Part shown: piece after piece, positions 27,259-35,325 of the stretch
Numbering within the stretch: the stretch's first letter is position 1
Layout of the letters: each line of letters opens with the position of its first letter
Program-made: the position numbers and the translations under genes
Notes under the pieces: model-generated
What the model saw: only the letters and a program-made list of their open reading frames with translations
Database searches by the model: none
What the model was told of the DNA's origin: nothing
Assembly: GCA_965279205.1 (NCBI GenBank)
Contig: OZ257144.1
Span: 1,798,001-1,862,000, forward strand
Reading direction: 5' to 3'
Length of the DNA stretch: 64,000 bases
Source of the DNA: UBA7672 sp965279205
GTDB taxonomy: Bacteria > Pseudomonadota > Alphaproteobacteria > Caulobacterales > Hyphomonadaceae

Positions 27259-28680
27259 ATGTCGGACACAGCCGAGGACGACTTGATCGCGCTCGTCAGC
27301 CGGGAGCAGCGCGGATTCCGGCGCATCCTGTTCGCAGGGTTTGGCATCCTGTTCGTGCTGGTGGCGATGTCCGCAGCCCTCGGCGTCTACTATTACGCGG
27401 TCTCCCAGCAGCTCACCGACACATCAGCCGCCCTGACTCAAACATCCGCTCGGCTCGAGCGTGATGCGTTCGATGCGAGGATCGAGGCGGACCGTCAGAC
27501 CAATCGCGTCTCGAACCTGGAACGGGCTGTCCGCCGCACCTATGACGAGTTCCGCGCCATATCCCCGGGACTGCCCAGCCGCTCCGAGCCCGTGGCGGCT
27601 CTTGCGGCTGTCAGCAACTATCTAAGGCGAGGCCGCTCGCTGAGCGAGGAGCGGCTCATCGAGGCGGCGACGGTCGGCCAGGGCGGCCTTAGCCCGGGAA
27701 CGCGCGCCCTCTTCGCGGGATCCTCCGCCCTGCTGGCCTGGGAGCGAAGCGGCGAACAGATCGACGCGGGCGCAATCGAGCTTCCAGATGTTCTTGCGAG
27801 GGCGCAGACGGATTTCGAGGCAGCACTGACTGATCCGGCTGTGGCGGCGCTTGCCCAAACCGGCGCCGCGTGGGTTCGGTATCTTTATGCATCCTCGAAC
27901 GCTTCGAACTACGCGCAGGCGGATTGCGATGCCGTCTTCCGAACCATTGAAGCAAGTGCGGCTGCGACCGAACTCGGACCGCAACCGCTGTACTGGAAAG
28001 CTCAATGCGAACGAAAACTGGGCCGAACGCACGATGCGCTCCGTGACTATGTTCTCGCGCTAAGGCAGAGCGGCGAGCTCCCTTCCGGTTCCGACGAAGC
28101 GGCCATCACTTTGGCGATGAACGCCTTCCACGGCGTCGGAACGCTGTTGATCGCGATGTTCGATGTGCCGGATCCTGACCTGCGCGCCGAGCTTGATCTC
28201 GCCGCCAGCCTGTGCGGGAAGGCCGACGAAGCCGACAAGGGATCCGCGCGCATGCTGCTCGCGAGATCCTGCCTGAACCAGGCGATACGTCTGCGCGAAA
28301 GACTTCACCAGACGCCGAACCAGGTAAGCGGAACGCGAGAGAATGTGAGTTTCTCCTATCTGCGTGACGGCGACTTCGCTGGCGCCTACGCCAATGCCAG
28401 CAAAGTTGAACGGACCGGCCTGTTTCCTTGGAACGAGCTGCTGCGCGCTCTGTCAGCTGCGCACGTGAAGACTGATGATGCCACGGACGCCGAGCGTGAG
28501 GCCCGGCGCAATGTGCGCTTCTTTGAGATCGGACGGTTCAATCCCTGCGAGTTGAATGTCCTGCTCGGCGGCGACCTGATGGCCGAGGCGCAATCACTCG
28601 TGGAGCATGAGCACAAGGGTGAGGCGCTAGCCTGCGCAGTTGCGCCGGGTGTGGCGCCGGCTGCGTCGTCGAAGGGTTAG
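27259..28680 (+). CDS. Membrane-anchored helical-repeat protein of unknown function
   Basis: 473 residues, GGAG upstream of the ATG. A short cytoplasmic N-terminus leads to one transmembrane helix (about 22-46) and then a coiled coil (about 50-95, DTSAALTQTSARLERDAFDA). The rest is Ala-rich helical hairpin sequence that looks TPR-like (for example ALYWK-type helices near 240-270). The soluble part would be periplasmic. There are several Cys (about 215, 248, 310, 330, 430), more than usual here. I recognise no family. It is the second envelope component of the TerB-associated block, with a terminator-like hairpin following at 28725. Confidence 0.72.
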   Translation: MSDTAEDDLIALVSREQRGFRRILFAGFGILFVLVAMSAALGVYYYAVSQQLTDTSAALTQTSARLERDAFDARIEADRQTNRVSNLERAVRRTYDEFRAISPGLPSRSEPVAALAAVSNYLRRGRSLSEERLIEAATVGQGGLSPGTRALFAGSSALLAWERSGEQIDAGAIELPDVLARAQTDFEAALTDPAVAALAQTGAAWVRYLYASSNASNYAQADCDAVFRTIEASAAATELGPQPLYWKAQCERKLGRTHDALRDYVLALRQSGELPSGSDEAAITLAMNAFHGVGTLLIAMFDVPDPDLRAELDLAASLCGKADEADKGSARMLLARSCLNQAIRLRERLHQTPNQVSGTRENVSFSYLRDGDFAGAYANASKVERTGLFPWNELLRALSAAHVKTDDATDAEREARRNVRFFEIGRFNPCELNVLLGGDLMAEAQSLVEHEHKGEALACAVAPGVAPAASSKG

Positions 28681-29001
28681 ACGTCCGCAAACCGTGCGAA
28701 TTCTGGGCGCTGCAGCTCGCTCGTCGGATACGCGTATCCGCCTGTTTTTCGCGACACACGTCGGCGTTTGAGCGTCAGGCCTGTGAACGGCGCTTGCCTG
28801 AGCAATGGGGGACGGCGGCCAATTTTGAAAAAGCCCGCATTTGAAAGGGGGATTGGCAGTCTCGCTGCCACGAGGCTGTCATTTGAGCAAAGGGGGTTCC
28901 GTAACGCTCAGCACATTTCCCGTTTGCCACTTTTACCCCCTGTGGAAATCAGCCATAAAGGTTAAAACCGGGCACTAAGAGCGGTTCTGCGGGGTGATAG
29001 G
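28681..29001. other. Intergenic region (321 bp) with hairpin and short direct repeats
   Basis: It starts with the terminator-like palindrome listed at 28725. Further on, CATTTGA followed by AAAGGGGG or GCAAAGGGGG occurs twice (28839-28852 and 28880-28896), and a related T/C-rich stretch lies at 28913-28940. The purpose is unclear; the pattern could be a mobile-element end remnant. I see no gene. Confidence 0.4.
28725..28749 (+). terminator. Terminator-like hairpin
   Basis: The 16-bp perfect palindrome CGGATACGCGTATCCG can fold as a six-pair stem with a CGCG loop and is followed by CCTGTTTTT. It lies 45 bp after the stop of the membrane-anchored helical protein. The palindrome could alternatively be an operator. 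Confidence 0.5.
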
Positions 29002-31107
29002 ATGCGTGGGGTAGCGTTCGGGCGTTTCCGCCAACTTTCTGGAATCGCAATGACCGTGTTGATTGCCGCATGCGCTACCGGCGCGACGGCGCAACCGAGT
29101 TCGCAGCCTGTCTCCTGGGCCGCCAGGAAAGACTGCGTTGTCCCTGATGTCGGCATGCCTTCGTCGACGCGTTACCTGGACATGGTCCGGGAGTGTAGCG
29201 CGACGGCGGAAGATCCCAATGAGCGCGGCGGCAACCAGGCGATCGCCGCCTACAACGTGGCTCGGGCCCACGTCGCGATTGCTGCGACGCCACCAACAAC
29301 AGACCCTGTCGGCAACTATGTCGCCGCCATCAAGTCTATCAACAAATCGCTGGATCGCCTGCGCAACGATCACCCGGATCTTACGCGGAGCGCCAGGCCC
29401 AACGACAAGAAGGACGCTGTCGTTGTTCTTGCCAACCAGAGATTCCGGTACGGTCGCGTCTATGAACTTGGCCGGGCGTATGCCGGGCTGGGATTGAGCA
29501 ATCCTCCGGCGTCTCCGCAGGCGACGGCCGGTCTTTGCACGGGCAGGGATGGCTGTCTTATGGAGGCGATCCGGCAGCTCGAAAGCCGCGATGTTGCGAG
29601 TCCTTTTGCCAATGATCAGGTCGATACGCGCTATGACGAGTTCGTGCTTCTGCGCGCCAACACCTACGCGCAGCTGGGCCTGGCGAGCGATGGAGGCAAG
29701 GCGCGCGCCGACTTCGAGGAACTCGTCCGTCGCGGCGCGATGCCAGGACGCGGGCAGGTTGCGGCGAAGGCCAAGCTCGAGCTCGCAAAAATCTATGTGA
29801 GGGACGGTCAGGCGGCGCTTCAGGGCCCGAACGCCAACCTCGGAATAGCGATTGATTCCTTCCAGAAAGCGCTCGGCGTTGATCCCAACGCTCTTGAGGC
29901 GAAGCTGGGTCTGGGGCGCGCATATCTGGCGCTGGCGAATGCGTCGACGACGGGCAAGCGGGAAAGCTACGTTTCCGCTGCAAGTTCCTATGAGGCCGCG
30001 GCGAAAACGGCGGCCGAACGCGGTCTTGTCAAGGAGCGGGCCGAGGCTCTCGAGGGCCGCGGGCAGGCTCTGCTTGAACAGAGCCGCATTGCCGCCGCCG
30101 CTGGCGGGGCCGATGCGGCTGGCCTCTTGCAGCAGGCGATCGATGAATACATCACGGCCGCTGGCCTTGAGCCGAACAATGCCGAGCGTCAGTTGAAGCT
30201 CGCGCGGGCGCTTGATCGCGCCGGCCAGTTCGATCGGGCAGACAAGTCCTTCGAGGCGGCTGTGCGCCTGCTTCCACCCGGGCCTCTCCTGTCCGATGCG
30301 CTTCTCGAGCTTGCAGCGGTGAAAGCCAAGCTTCCCAATGCAGGGCCGGAGATCATCCGGGCAACCTACGAGCGCGCGAGAACTGCCAATCCCCAATCAG
30401 CGAAACCCGCCTTCGAGATCGGGATGAGCTATTACAAGCAATCCCTGCTCAGCGATGCTGCCAGAGAGTTTCAGGGTGTCGTTGACAAGACGGGAGGGGT
30501 GAACGGCATCCCTCCACCCGGAGAACTGCAGTTCAAGGCGGATGCATATTACTATCTCAGCCTCATCGAGGCGCGACAGGTAGGCGGCGGGACGTTGTCG
30601 TCCGCCGCAGTCGCCAATGCGGATCGAGCGGTGCTGGTCGGCGCTCCCAACCCGCCCCGGAATCATGCCTGCCTTGCTCACATAGTTCGCGGCAACAAAA
30701 GCGTGACTGATGACGGCATGTCGACGTGGTGTTCCGGAAGCGACGGCACGTCGGAGGGGCTCCTGCTGCGGGGGATGTTCTACCTCCGCGCGGCGCAGTT
30801 CGCTGCACCGAGCTCCCGGCCGATCCTGCGTGATTCAGCGCAGTTCGCGTTCAACCAGGGCCTCAATGTCAATGAAGCACGGCGACAGGCGGCAGGCCCG
30901 GGTGTCGCAGCGCCTGAAGTTACATTTAGCTGGCCGGGCTCGCCCAAGCCGCCGTCCATTCAGGTGCTCCTGGATTTCGGAAAGGCCGTGGTCGTTGGTT
31001 GCGGGTCCCAACAAACCGCGCTGACGCCGCTCTCTGCGGTCGATGCAAATGCAGCCGAGGCATTCTTCACATTCTACCGCGTGTTCGACTGCGAAGCGCG
31101 GAAGTAG
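29002..31107 (+). CDS. Probable TPR-repeat lipoprotein
   Basis: 701 residues; GGGGTGA lies six bases before the ATG. The N-terminus is a signal sequence ending LIAAC at residue 24, a good lipobox, so it is probably anchored in the envelope by lipidated Cys 24. The residue after Cys is Ala, not Asp, which favours outer-membrane sorting. From about 240 to 520 there are TPR-like repeats (AIDSFQKALGVDPNALEAKL, AIDEYITAAGLEPNNAERQL, ADKSFEAAVRLLP, AAREFQGVV). The C-terminal third is less regular and has several Cys. It would act as a periplasmic scaffold for protein-protein contacts. It is the third envelope gene of the TerB-associated block. Confidence 0.75.
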   Translation: MRGVAFGRFRQLSGIAMTVLIAACATGATAQPSSQPVSWAARKDCVVPDVGMPSSTRYLDMVRECSATAEDPNERGGNQAIAAYNVARAHVAIAATPPTTDPVGNYVAAIKSINKSLDRLRNDHPDLTRSARPNDKKDAVVVLANQRFRYGRVYELGRAYAGLGLSNPPASPQATAGLCTGRDGCLMEAIRQLESRDVASPFANDQVDTRYDEFVLLRANTYAQLGLASDGGKARADFEELVRRGAMPGRGQVAAKAKLELAKIYVRDGQAALQGPNANLGIAIDSFQKALGVDPNALEAKLGLGRAYLALANASTTGKRESYVSAASSYEAAAKTAAERGLVKERAEALEGRGQALLEQSRIAAAAGGADAAGLLQQAIDEYITAAGLEPNNAERQLKLARALDRAGQFDRADKSFEAAVRLLPPGPLLSDALLELAAVKAKLPNAGPEIIRATYERARTANPQSAKPAFEIGMSYYKQSLLSDAAREFQGVVDKTGGVNGIPPPGELQFKADAYYYLSLIEARQVGGGTLSSAAVANADRAVLVGAPNPPRNHACLAHIVRGNKSVTDDGMSTWCSGSDGTSEGLLLRGMFYLRAAQFAAPSSRPILRDSAQFAFNQGLNVNEARRQAAGPGVAAPEVTFSWPGSPKPPSIQVLLDFGKAVVVGCGSQQTALTPLSAVDANAAEAFFTFYRVFDCEARK

Positions 31108-31135
31108 TTTTAGTTACGGCAAAGGGGCTTTTAGA

Positions 31136-31741
31136 ATGGACCACGTTCCAACGGTCTTTATTGAATCAACACCCCCGCCACCTCCGCCGGCGCCCCCGCC
31201 GCAACAGCAAGAGAGAGGCGGATTGGTCATCTCCAGAGGATTCCTCGGAATCCTTGTCGTCCTCTTCCTCGGGGCGGCCATCGCTGGCACGGGCTATTTC
31301 TACGTCCAGGCCGATGCAGCGCAGAAAACGGTTGAGGCCCGCGACAAGACGATCGGCGAGCAGAAGGCCACGCTCAAGGAGCGCGACGCGAAGATCACCG
31401 AACAGGCAACCGCCATTGGTGCTCGCGATGCGACGCTCCTGGCCCAGGATCGGCAGTACGGCCAGATCGAGTCCCTCATGGCGCAGGCGGCAAAGCTCCA
31501 GAAGGACGTCGAAGAGCTGCTTCCTCGCAGACCGGGCACGCCTGGAATTTCTGACAAGATCAAGGCGCCCCTCTGGCGGGACGCAGCCGTGCAGCAGCTG
31601 ACGCGATATGTTGCGGACCTCCAGAAGGAGTTCAATCGGATCGACAGAGCCGCTGCGGCGCCCAAGCCGACGGGGCCGACGACGCCTACCAAGCCCAACA
31701 TTCAGCCGACGTCAGCTCCTGGCGGCGGTTCGCCAACCTGA
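31136..31741 (+). CDS. Proline-rich single-pass membrane protein with periplasmic coiled coil
   Basis: 201 residues from ATG 31136 (AAAGGGG upstream), 28 bp after the TPR lipoprotein gene. The N-terminus holds PPPPPPAPPPQQQ at 13-25, then one transmembrane helix (about 37-57), then a coiled coil (about 60-130) in which short units with the core ARDxxI/ExxAxxxxRDAxI recur. The C-terminal 30 residues are Pro/Thr/Ser-rich. Topology is probably N-in, C-out. The cytoplasmic proline tract could bind a partner, possibly one of the TerB-like proteins. I recognise no family. Confidence 0.72.
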   Translation: MDHVPTVFIESTPPPPPPAPPPQQQERGGLVISRGFLGILVVLFLGAAIAGTGYFYVQADAAQKTVEARDKTIGEQKATLKERDAKITEQATAIGARDATLLAQDRQYGQIESLMAQAAKLQKDVEELLPRRPGTPGISDKIKAPLWRDAAVQQLTRYVADLQKEFNRIDRAAAAPKPTGPTTPTKPNIQPTSAPGGGSPT

Positions 31742-31914
31742 TTGCTGCCGGGCAAGCCGTCGGCGCTGTGCTGATCGTAGGGATGGGGCCGCTGACGGAG
31801 CATCGGGCGCACCATGTCGTGCGCACGATGCACTCGGGTCGATGAGCTGTTGCAACGCCCGGCAAAACGCGTTTCGATGCGTTGCTGGCATTTCTGTCGG
31901 AAGAGGACCGTTAC

Positions 31915-32412
31915 ATGGCTGACGTCTTGAACATCTTTCAGTCGACGGCCGAGCCTGCGCAGGCGTCGACTTTTGACCTGGACAAGCTGACCGAGGAATT
32001 CAAGCAGCAACGCAACACGGACTGGTCGGTGCCGGAAGCGTTCCTTTGCCTGCTTCTTTCCGCGGCGGCCGTCGATGGCAATGTCGCGCTTGAGGAGCAA
32101 GCCGAGATCTACGCTCTTGCGCGCAGGTCGCGGGCGCTGAAGACGGTCAATGCCAACCAGCTCGCCGCCGCGAACTCCTCGGTCAACCAGCGCCTCAAGG
32201 CCCGGCCCAACGGCCTGCAGGAGGCGTGTCAGTCCCTTCCGGCGGATATGCGCCTTCCGGTTTTCGCGCACTGCGTCGACATCATCCTGGCTGATGGCGC
32301 TCTGCTTCCGGTCGAGGCTGACTTCCTCAACCAGATCATTGCCTTCATGGGAATTGACCCCGCCGACGGCAAGCGGGTGATGGAAGTCATGCTGGTCAAG
32401 AACCGCTTCTAG
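31915..32412 (+). CDS. TerB-like domain protein, paralogue 2
   Basis: 165 residues from ATG 31915 (AAGAGG upstream). It is clearly related to the copies at 26056 and 32637, and closest to the latter: both share EEQAEIxALxRRSRALK, QLAAAN, DMRLPxFAHCVDI and GKRVMEVxLxKNRF. Acidic motifs DGNVALEEQ and DGALLPVEADFL match the metal-site elements of TerB. The N-terminal 20 residues are variable between copies, so partner or localisation specificity may lie there. Cytoplasmic. Confidence 0.82.
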   Translation: MADVLNIFQSTAEPAQASTFDLDKLTEEFKQQRNTDWSVPEAFLCLLLSAAAVDGNVALEEQAEIYALARRSRALKTVNANQLAAANSSVNQRLKARPNGLQEACQSLPADMRLPVFAHCVDIILADGALLPVEADFLNQIIAFMGIDPADGKRVMEVMLVKNRF

Positions 32413-32636
32413 GCAGCCGTCGAGGTCTGTCCCGCCCGGCAATCCTGAGTCTTGGCCGGCGCCCGGTCGTTCGGCGCCGTTGCGCCCATTCGGGCGCCCT
32501 CGACTCACCGCGAAGGCACAGCACAGGGCAATAGCACCGCCCGCTCGTGGTGTTTGTCGCTTGCAGCTTGCCCTTGAGCGCTTTTGCTCGCATCGTTTGC
32601 TCATGAAGGCGACAGGCGACGGTGGGCAGGATGGCC

Positions 32637-33149
32637 ATGCCAAATGATGGCGGGCAAATCGGGGTTGTCAGACTCTTCGAGGTTGCTGATCCGCCGCTCG
32701 ATACGTCGTTTGATCTCGACAAGCTGATCGAGCAATTCCGGAAGCAGCGTAACATCGACTGGTCGATCCCGGAGGCGTTCCTGTGCGTCCTGCTGTCGGC
32801 TGCGATCTCCGATGGTCACCTCTCCGTTGAGGAGCAGGCTGAGATCGAAGCCCTCTCCCGCCGCTCCCGCGCGTTGAAGTCGATCAATGCCTCTCAGCTG
32901 GCAGCGGCCAACGCGACGATCAATCTGCGCCTCAGAAGTCGTCCAGACGGATTGCGCGAGGCTTGCGAGTCTCTGCCGCCCGATATGCGTTTGCCACTCT
33001 TCGCGCATTGCGTTGACATCGTGCTTGCCGACGGCCTCCTCCTTCCGATCGAAGTGGACTTCCTCAACCGGATCATGACGTTCCTCGGCATTGACCCTGC
33101 AGAGGGCAAGCGTGTGATGGAAGTCCTGCTCATCAAGAACCGTTTCTAG
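32637..33149 (+). CDS. TerB-like domain protein, paralogue 3
   Basis: 170 residues from ATG 32637 (GGCAGG six bases upstream; ATG 32631 and GTG 32622 are alternatives). It shares DLDKLIEQFRKQRNIDWS, EEQAEIEALSRRSRALKS, DGLLLPIEVDFLN and GKRVMEVLLIKNRF with paralogue 2. The close similarity and neighbouring position of copies 2 and 3 point to a tandem duplication more recent than the split from copy 1. It is the last gene of the block; a repeat element follows about 120 bp downstream. Confidence 0.82.
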   Translation: MPNDGGQIGVVRLFEVADPPLDTSFDLDKLIEQFRKQRNIDWSIPEAFLCVLLSAAISDGHLSVEEQAEIEALSRRSRALKSINASQLAAANATINLRLRSRPDGLREACESLPPDMRLPLFAHCVDIVLADGLLLPIEVDFLNRIMTFLGIDPAEGKRVMEVLLIKNRF

Positions 33150-34057
33150 CCGCGCATCCGGCGGTCGCGCCGAAATAGGCGCGGCTTCGCGCTCTCGCGG
33201 GCTGGGCCCGCGGGTTGGGTTTGGGGAGTTGGGCCTGAGCTAGATCAGGCCGAGGTTGAGAGGGCTGGCCCCCTCCGTCTTGCGCGCAGGCGCGCGCAAT
33301 CCACCTCCCCCACTTCTGCGAAGTGAGGGCGGCAATCCCCGCGACCGTCGCGCTTGAGCGCGTTGCTGCCTCCCCATGTCGAAGACAGGGGGAGGTGGAT
33401 CGCGTGCAAGGCACGCGAGACGGAGGGGGATGGTTCAACGGGCGCGCTGTCGGGCGCGTGCGTGGCTTTCCTTTTGATGATGCCGGTCTGTCCTTCGGGC
33501 AGCGCGGCCGGCGTCACGTCGCTGTGGCATTCAGCGGGAAGACGGCGGGCGCGCATCTGAAAGACAGAAGCGACGTTGAGCACAAGCTCGACGAACATGC
33601 GCAGCAGCGCTGCCAGCCAAGGCTGGGGAAGCGATGGGGTTGCTAGCCCGTGTGCGCATGTTCGTGCCTGGGTCATGGGAGCGAGTATCCGCCCGGTCCG
33701 AAGGGACGGGGATAACTTATCGGGCGCACTCAATGGATTCAGGGCCGTAAGGCCTTTGGCTGTGGGATAGCTGCGGACTGGTGCAGCAACTGCACCAAGC
33801 AAAATGAATCCGCTGTGGCCGTTTTCGGTAGATGAGCGAGAGAATTATCCGGACGCTGGTCCAGAGGACTCCAGTCCTCCGTCTACCACATGGACACCAC
33901 GCTGGCGGTCTTTGGACACTTCGAGGACACGCTGAGGAGCCCGCGGAGCTTTGCTCAAGGCTTGGCCCGACTTCCCGGGCTCTCGCTAGGGAAATTGTAG
34001 TCTGTGTCGCACGCTGTACAGTCAGCGGCTGAATTCGGATCGACGAGGGAAAACGCC
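33150..34057. other. Intergenic region (908 bp), non-coding with repeat element
   Basis: It contains the inverted palindromic repeat listed at 33269-33429 and a short structured segment at 33828-33886. Open frames exist on both strands but have the Arg/Pro/Ala-rich composition produced by GC-rich repeats, and none is called. The thiolase promoter should lie in the last 200 bp. Confidence 0.55.
33269..33429. repeat. Inverted palindromic intergenic repeat
   Basis: The left arm 33269-33311 and right arm 33388-33429 are inverted copies of a unit reading, on the right arm, GGGGGAGGTGGAT, then a small stem, then AGACGGAGGGGG. The small inner stem differs between copies but pairs in both: TGCGCGC/GCGCGCA on the left, CGCGTGC/GCACGCG on the right. 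That variation preserves the fold. Each arm can also form a second hairpin with the spacer (CACTTC/GAAGTG at 33311-33325; CCTCCCC...GGGGAGG at 33369-33395). I recall similar elements scattered in Caulobacterales genomes. Confidence 0.7.
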
Positions 34058-35296
34058 ATGGCCGAGGCCTACATCATCGACACCTGCCGCACGCCGCGCG
34101 GTATCGGCCGGGTCGGCAAAGGTGCGCTGGCCGACATGCATCCCCAGCACCTTGGCGCCGAGGTACTGAAGGCTCTGGCCGAGCGCACCAACGTCAACAC
34201 CGCTGACATTGACGATGTGATCTGGGGCACATCCAGCCAGAGCGGGAAACAGGGCCGGGATCTTGGCCGGATGGCTGCGCTGGATGCGGGTTACGACACG
34301 CGAGCCTCGGGCGTGACGATCGACCGATTCTGTGGCTCGGGCATCACGTCGGTGAACCTCGCGGCTTCGACCATCATGGCAGGCATGTCGGATCTCGTCG
34401 TGGCGGGCGGCACCGAGATGATGAGCTACACGTCGGCGATGGCCGATCCGAAATCGCCGGCATTCATCGACGCCGGAAACCTGCGGCTGCGCGCGAAGCA
34501 TCCGCAGAGCCATCAGGGCGTCTGCGCCGATGCGATCGCGACGATGGAAGGCATCTCTCGAGAGGACCTCGATGCCCTGGCGCTCGAAAGCCAGGTGCGC
34601 GCCGACAAGGCGATCAGGGGCGGCCATTTCAGCAAGAGCCTCGTGCCCGTTCACAAGGAAGACGGATCGCTGGCGCTGGACCGGGAAGAGTTCCCGCGCC
34701 CGCAGACCACGCGAGAGGGGCTGGCCGGATTGAAGCCTGCGTTCGAGGCGATGGCGGAGGTTCCACTTGATGAGCGGGGCACGACCTATGGCGGGCTGAT
34801 CCGTCAGGTCTATCCCGACCTCAAGATGAAGCATGTGCACCATGCCGGGAATTCGTCGGGCGTGGTCGACGGCGCGGCGGCGCTGCTGCTTGCTTCGCCG
34901 GAGTATGCGAGGAAGCACGGGCTCAAGCCCCGCGCGCGCGTCGTTGCGATGGCGAACATGGGTGACAGCCCCACGCTGATGCTCAACGCGCCTGTGCCCG
35001 CGGCCCGGAAGGTTCTGGAGAAGGCGGGACTGACGCTGGATGACATTGACCTGTTCGAGATCAACGAGGCCTTCGCCGTCGTCGCCGAGAAGTTCATCCG
35101 CGATCTCAAGCTCAACCGCGACAAGGTGAATGTGAATGGCGGCGCCATGGCGCTGGGCCATCCGATCGGCGCGACGGGCTCAATTCTGATCGGGACTGTG
35201 CTGGATGAGCTGGAGCGGCGCGATCTCAAGCGCGGGCTGGTCACCATGTGCGCTGCAGGCGGCATGGCGCCAGCGATCATCATCGAGCGTATCTAG
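34058..35296 (+). CDS. Acetyl-CoA acyltransferase (thiolase)
   Basis: 412 residues from ATG 34058 (GAGGGAAAA upstream). A typical thiolase: nucleophilic Cys 92 in DRFCGSGITSV, NEAFAVVAEKF, His 368 in GGAMALGHPIGATG, and the second catalytic Cys 398 in MCAAGGMAPA. The last motif usually reads CxGGG; here it is CAAGG, as in several FadI/degradative thiolases. It cleaves 3-ketoacyl-CoA with CoA, or condenses acyl-CoAs. Its setting with an ene-reductase, a P450 and a TonB-dependent receptor suggests beta-oxidation of a side chain or terpenoid-like chain. It is the first gene of the co-directional cluster. Confidence 0.93.
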   Translation: MAEAYIIDTCRTPRGIGRVGKGALADMHPQHLGAEVLKALAERTNVNTADIDDVIWGTSSQSGKQGRDLGRMAALDAGYDTRASGVTIDRFCGSGITSVNLAASTIMAGMSDLVVAGGTEMMSYTSAMADPKSPAFIDAGNLRLRAKHPQSHQGVCADAIATMEGISREDLDALALESQVRADKAIRGGHFSKSLVPVHKEDGSLALDREEFPRPQTTREGLAGLKPAFEAMAEVPLDERGTTYGGLIRQVYPDLKMKHVHHAGNSSGVVDGAAALLLASPEYARKHGLKPRARVVAMANMGDSPTLMLNAPVPAARKVLEKAGLTLDDIDLFEINEAFAVVAEKFIRDLKLNRDKVNVNGGAMALGHPIGATGSILIGTVLDELERRDLKRGLVTMCAAGGMAPAIIIERI

Positions 35297-35325
35297 TCGC
35301 CGCCGCATAGTCCGGAGTTCCTGCA

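Noticed and set aside
28975..30396. Long minus-strand frame (473 codons) opposite the TPR lipoprotein gene
   Set aside because: It is the antisense shadow of a well-supported gene with lipobox, ribosome binding site and TPR repeats; the frame stays open because of GC-rich third positions.
31702..32643. 313-codon minus-strand frame opposite TerB-like copy 2
   Set aside because: Antisense shadow; similar shadows appear opposite copy 3, as expected from paralogous sense genes.
26056..33149. Tellurite resistance operon
   Set aside because: TerB-like domains alone are present; terA, terC, terD, terE and terZ homologues are absent.
33245..33802. Long minus-strand open frame over the intergenic repeat
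   Set aside because: It runs through the palindromic repeat, has Arg/Pro/Ala-biased composition, no ribosome binding site and no domain. Such frames arise from GC-rich repeats.
33828..33886. Genuine tRNA gene
   Set aside because: 59 nt is too short, and the T-loop and anticodon arm consensus are missing. Kept only as a structural observation.
34022..35161. 379-codon minus-strand frame opposite the thiolase gene
   Set aside because: Antisense of an unmistakable thiolase; no recognisable domain.
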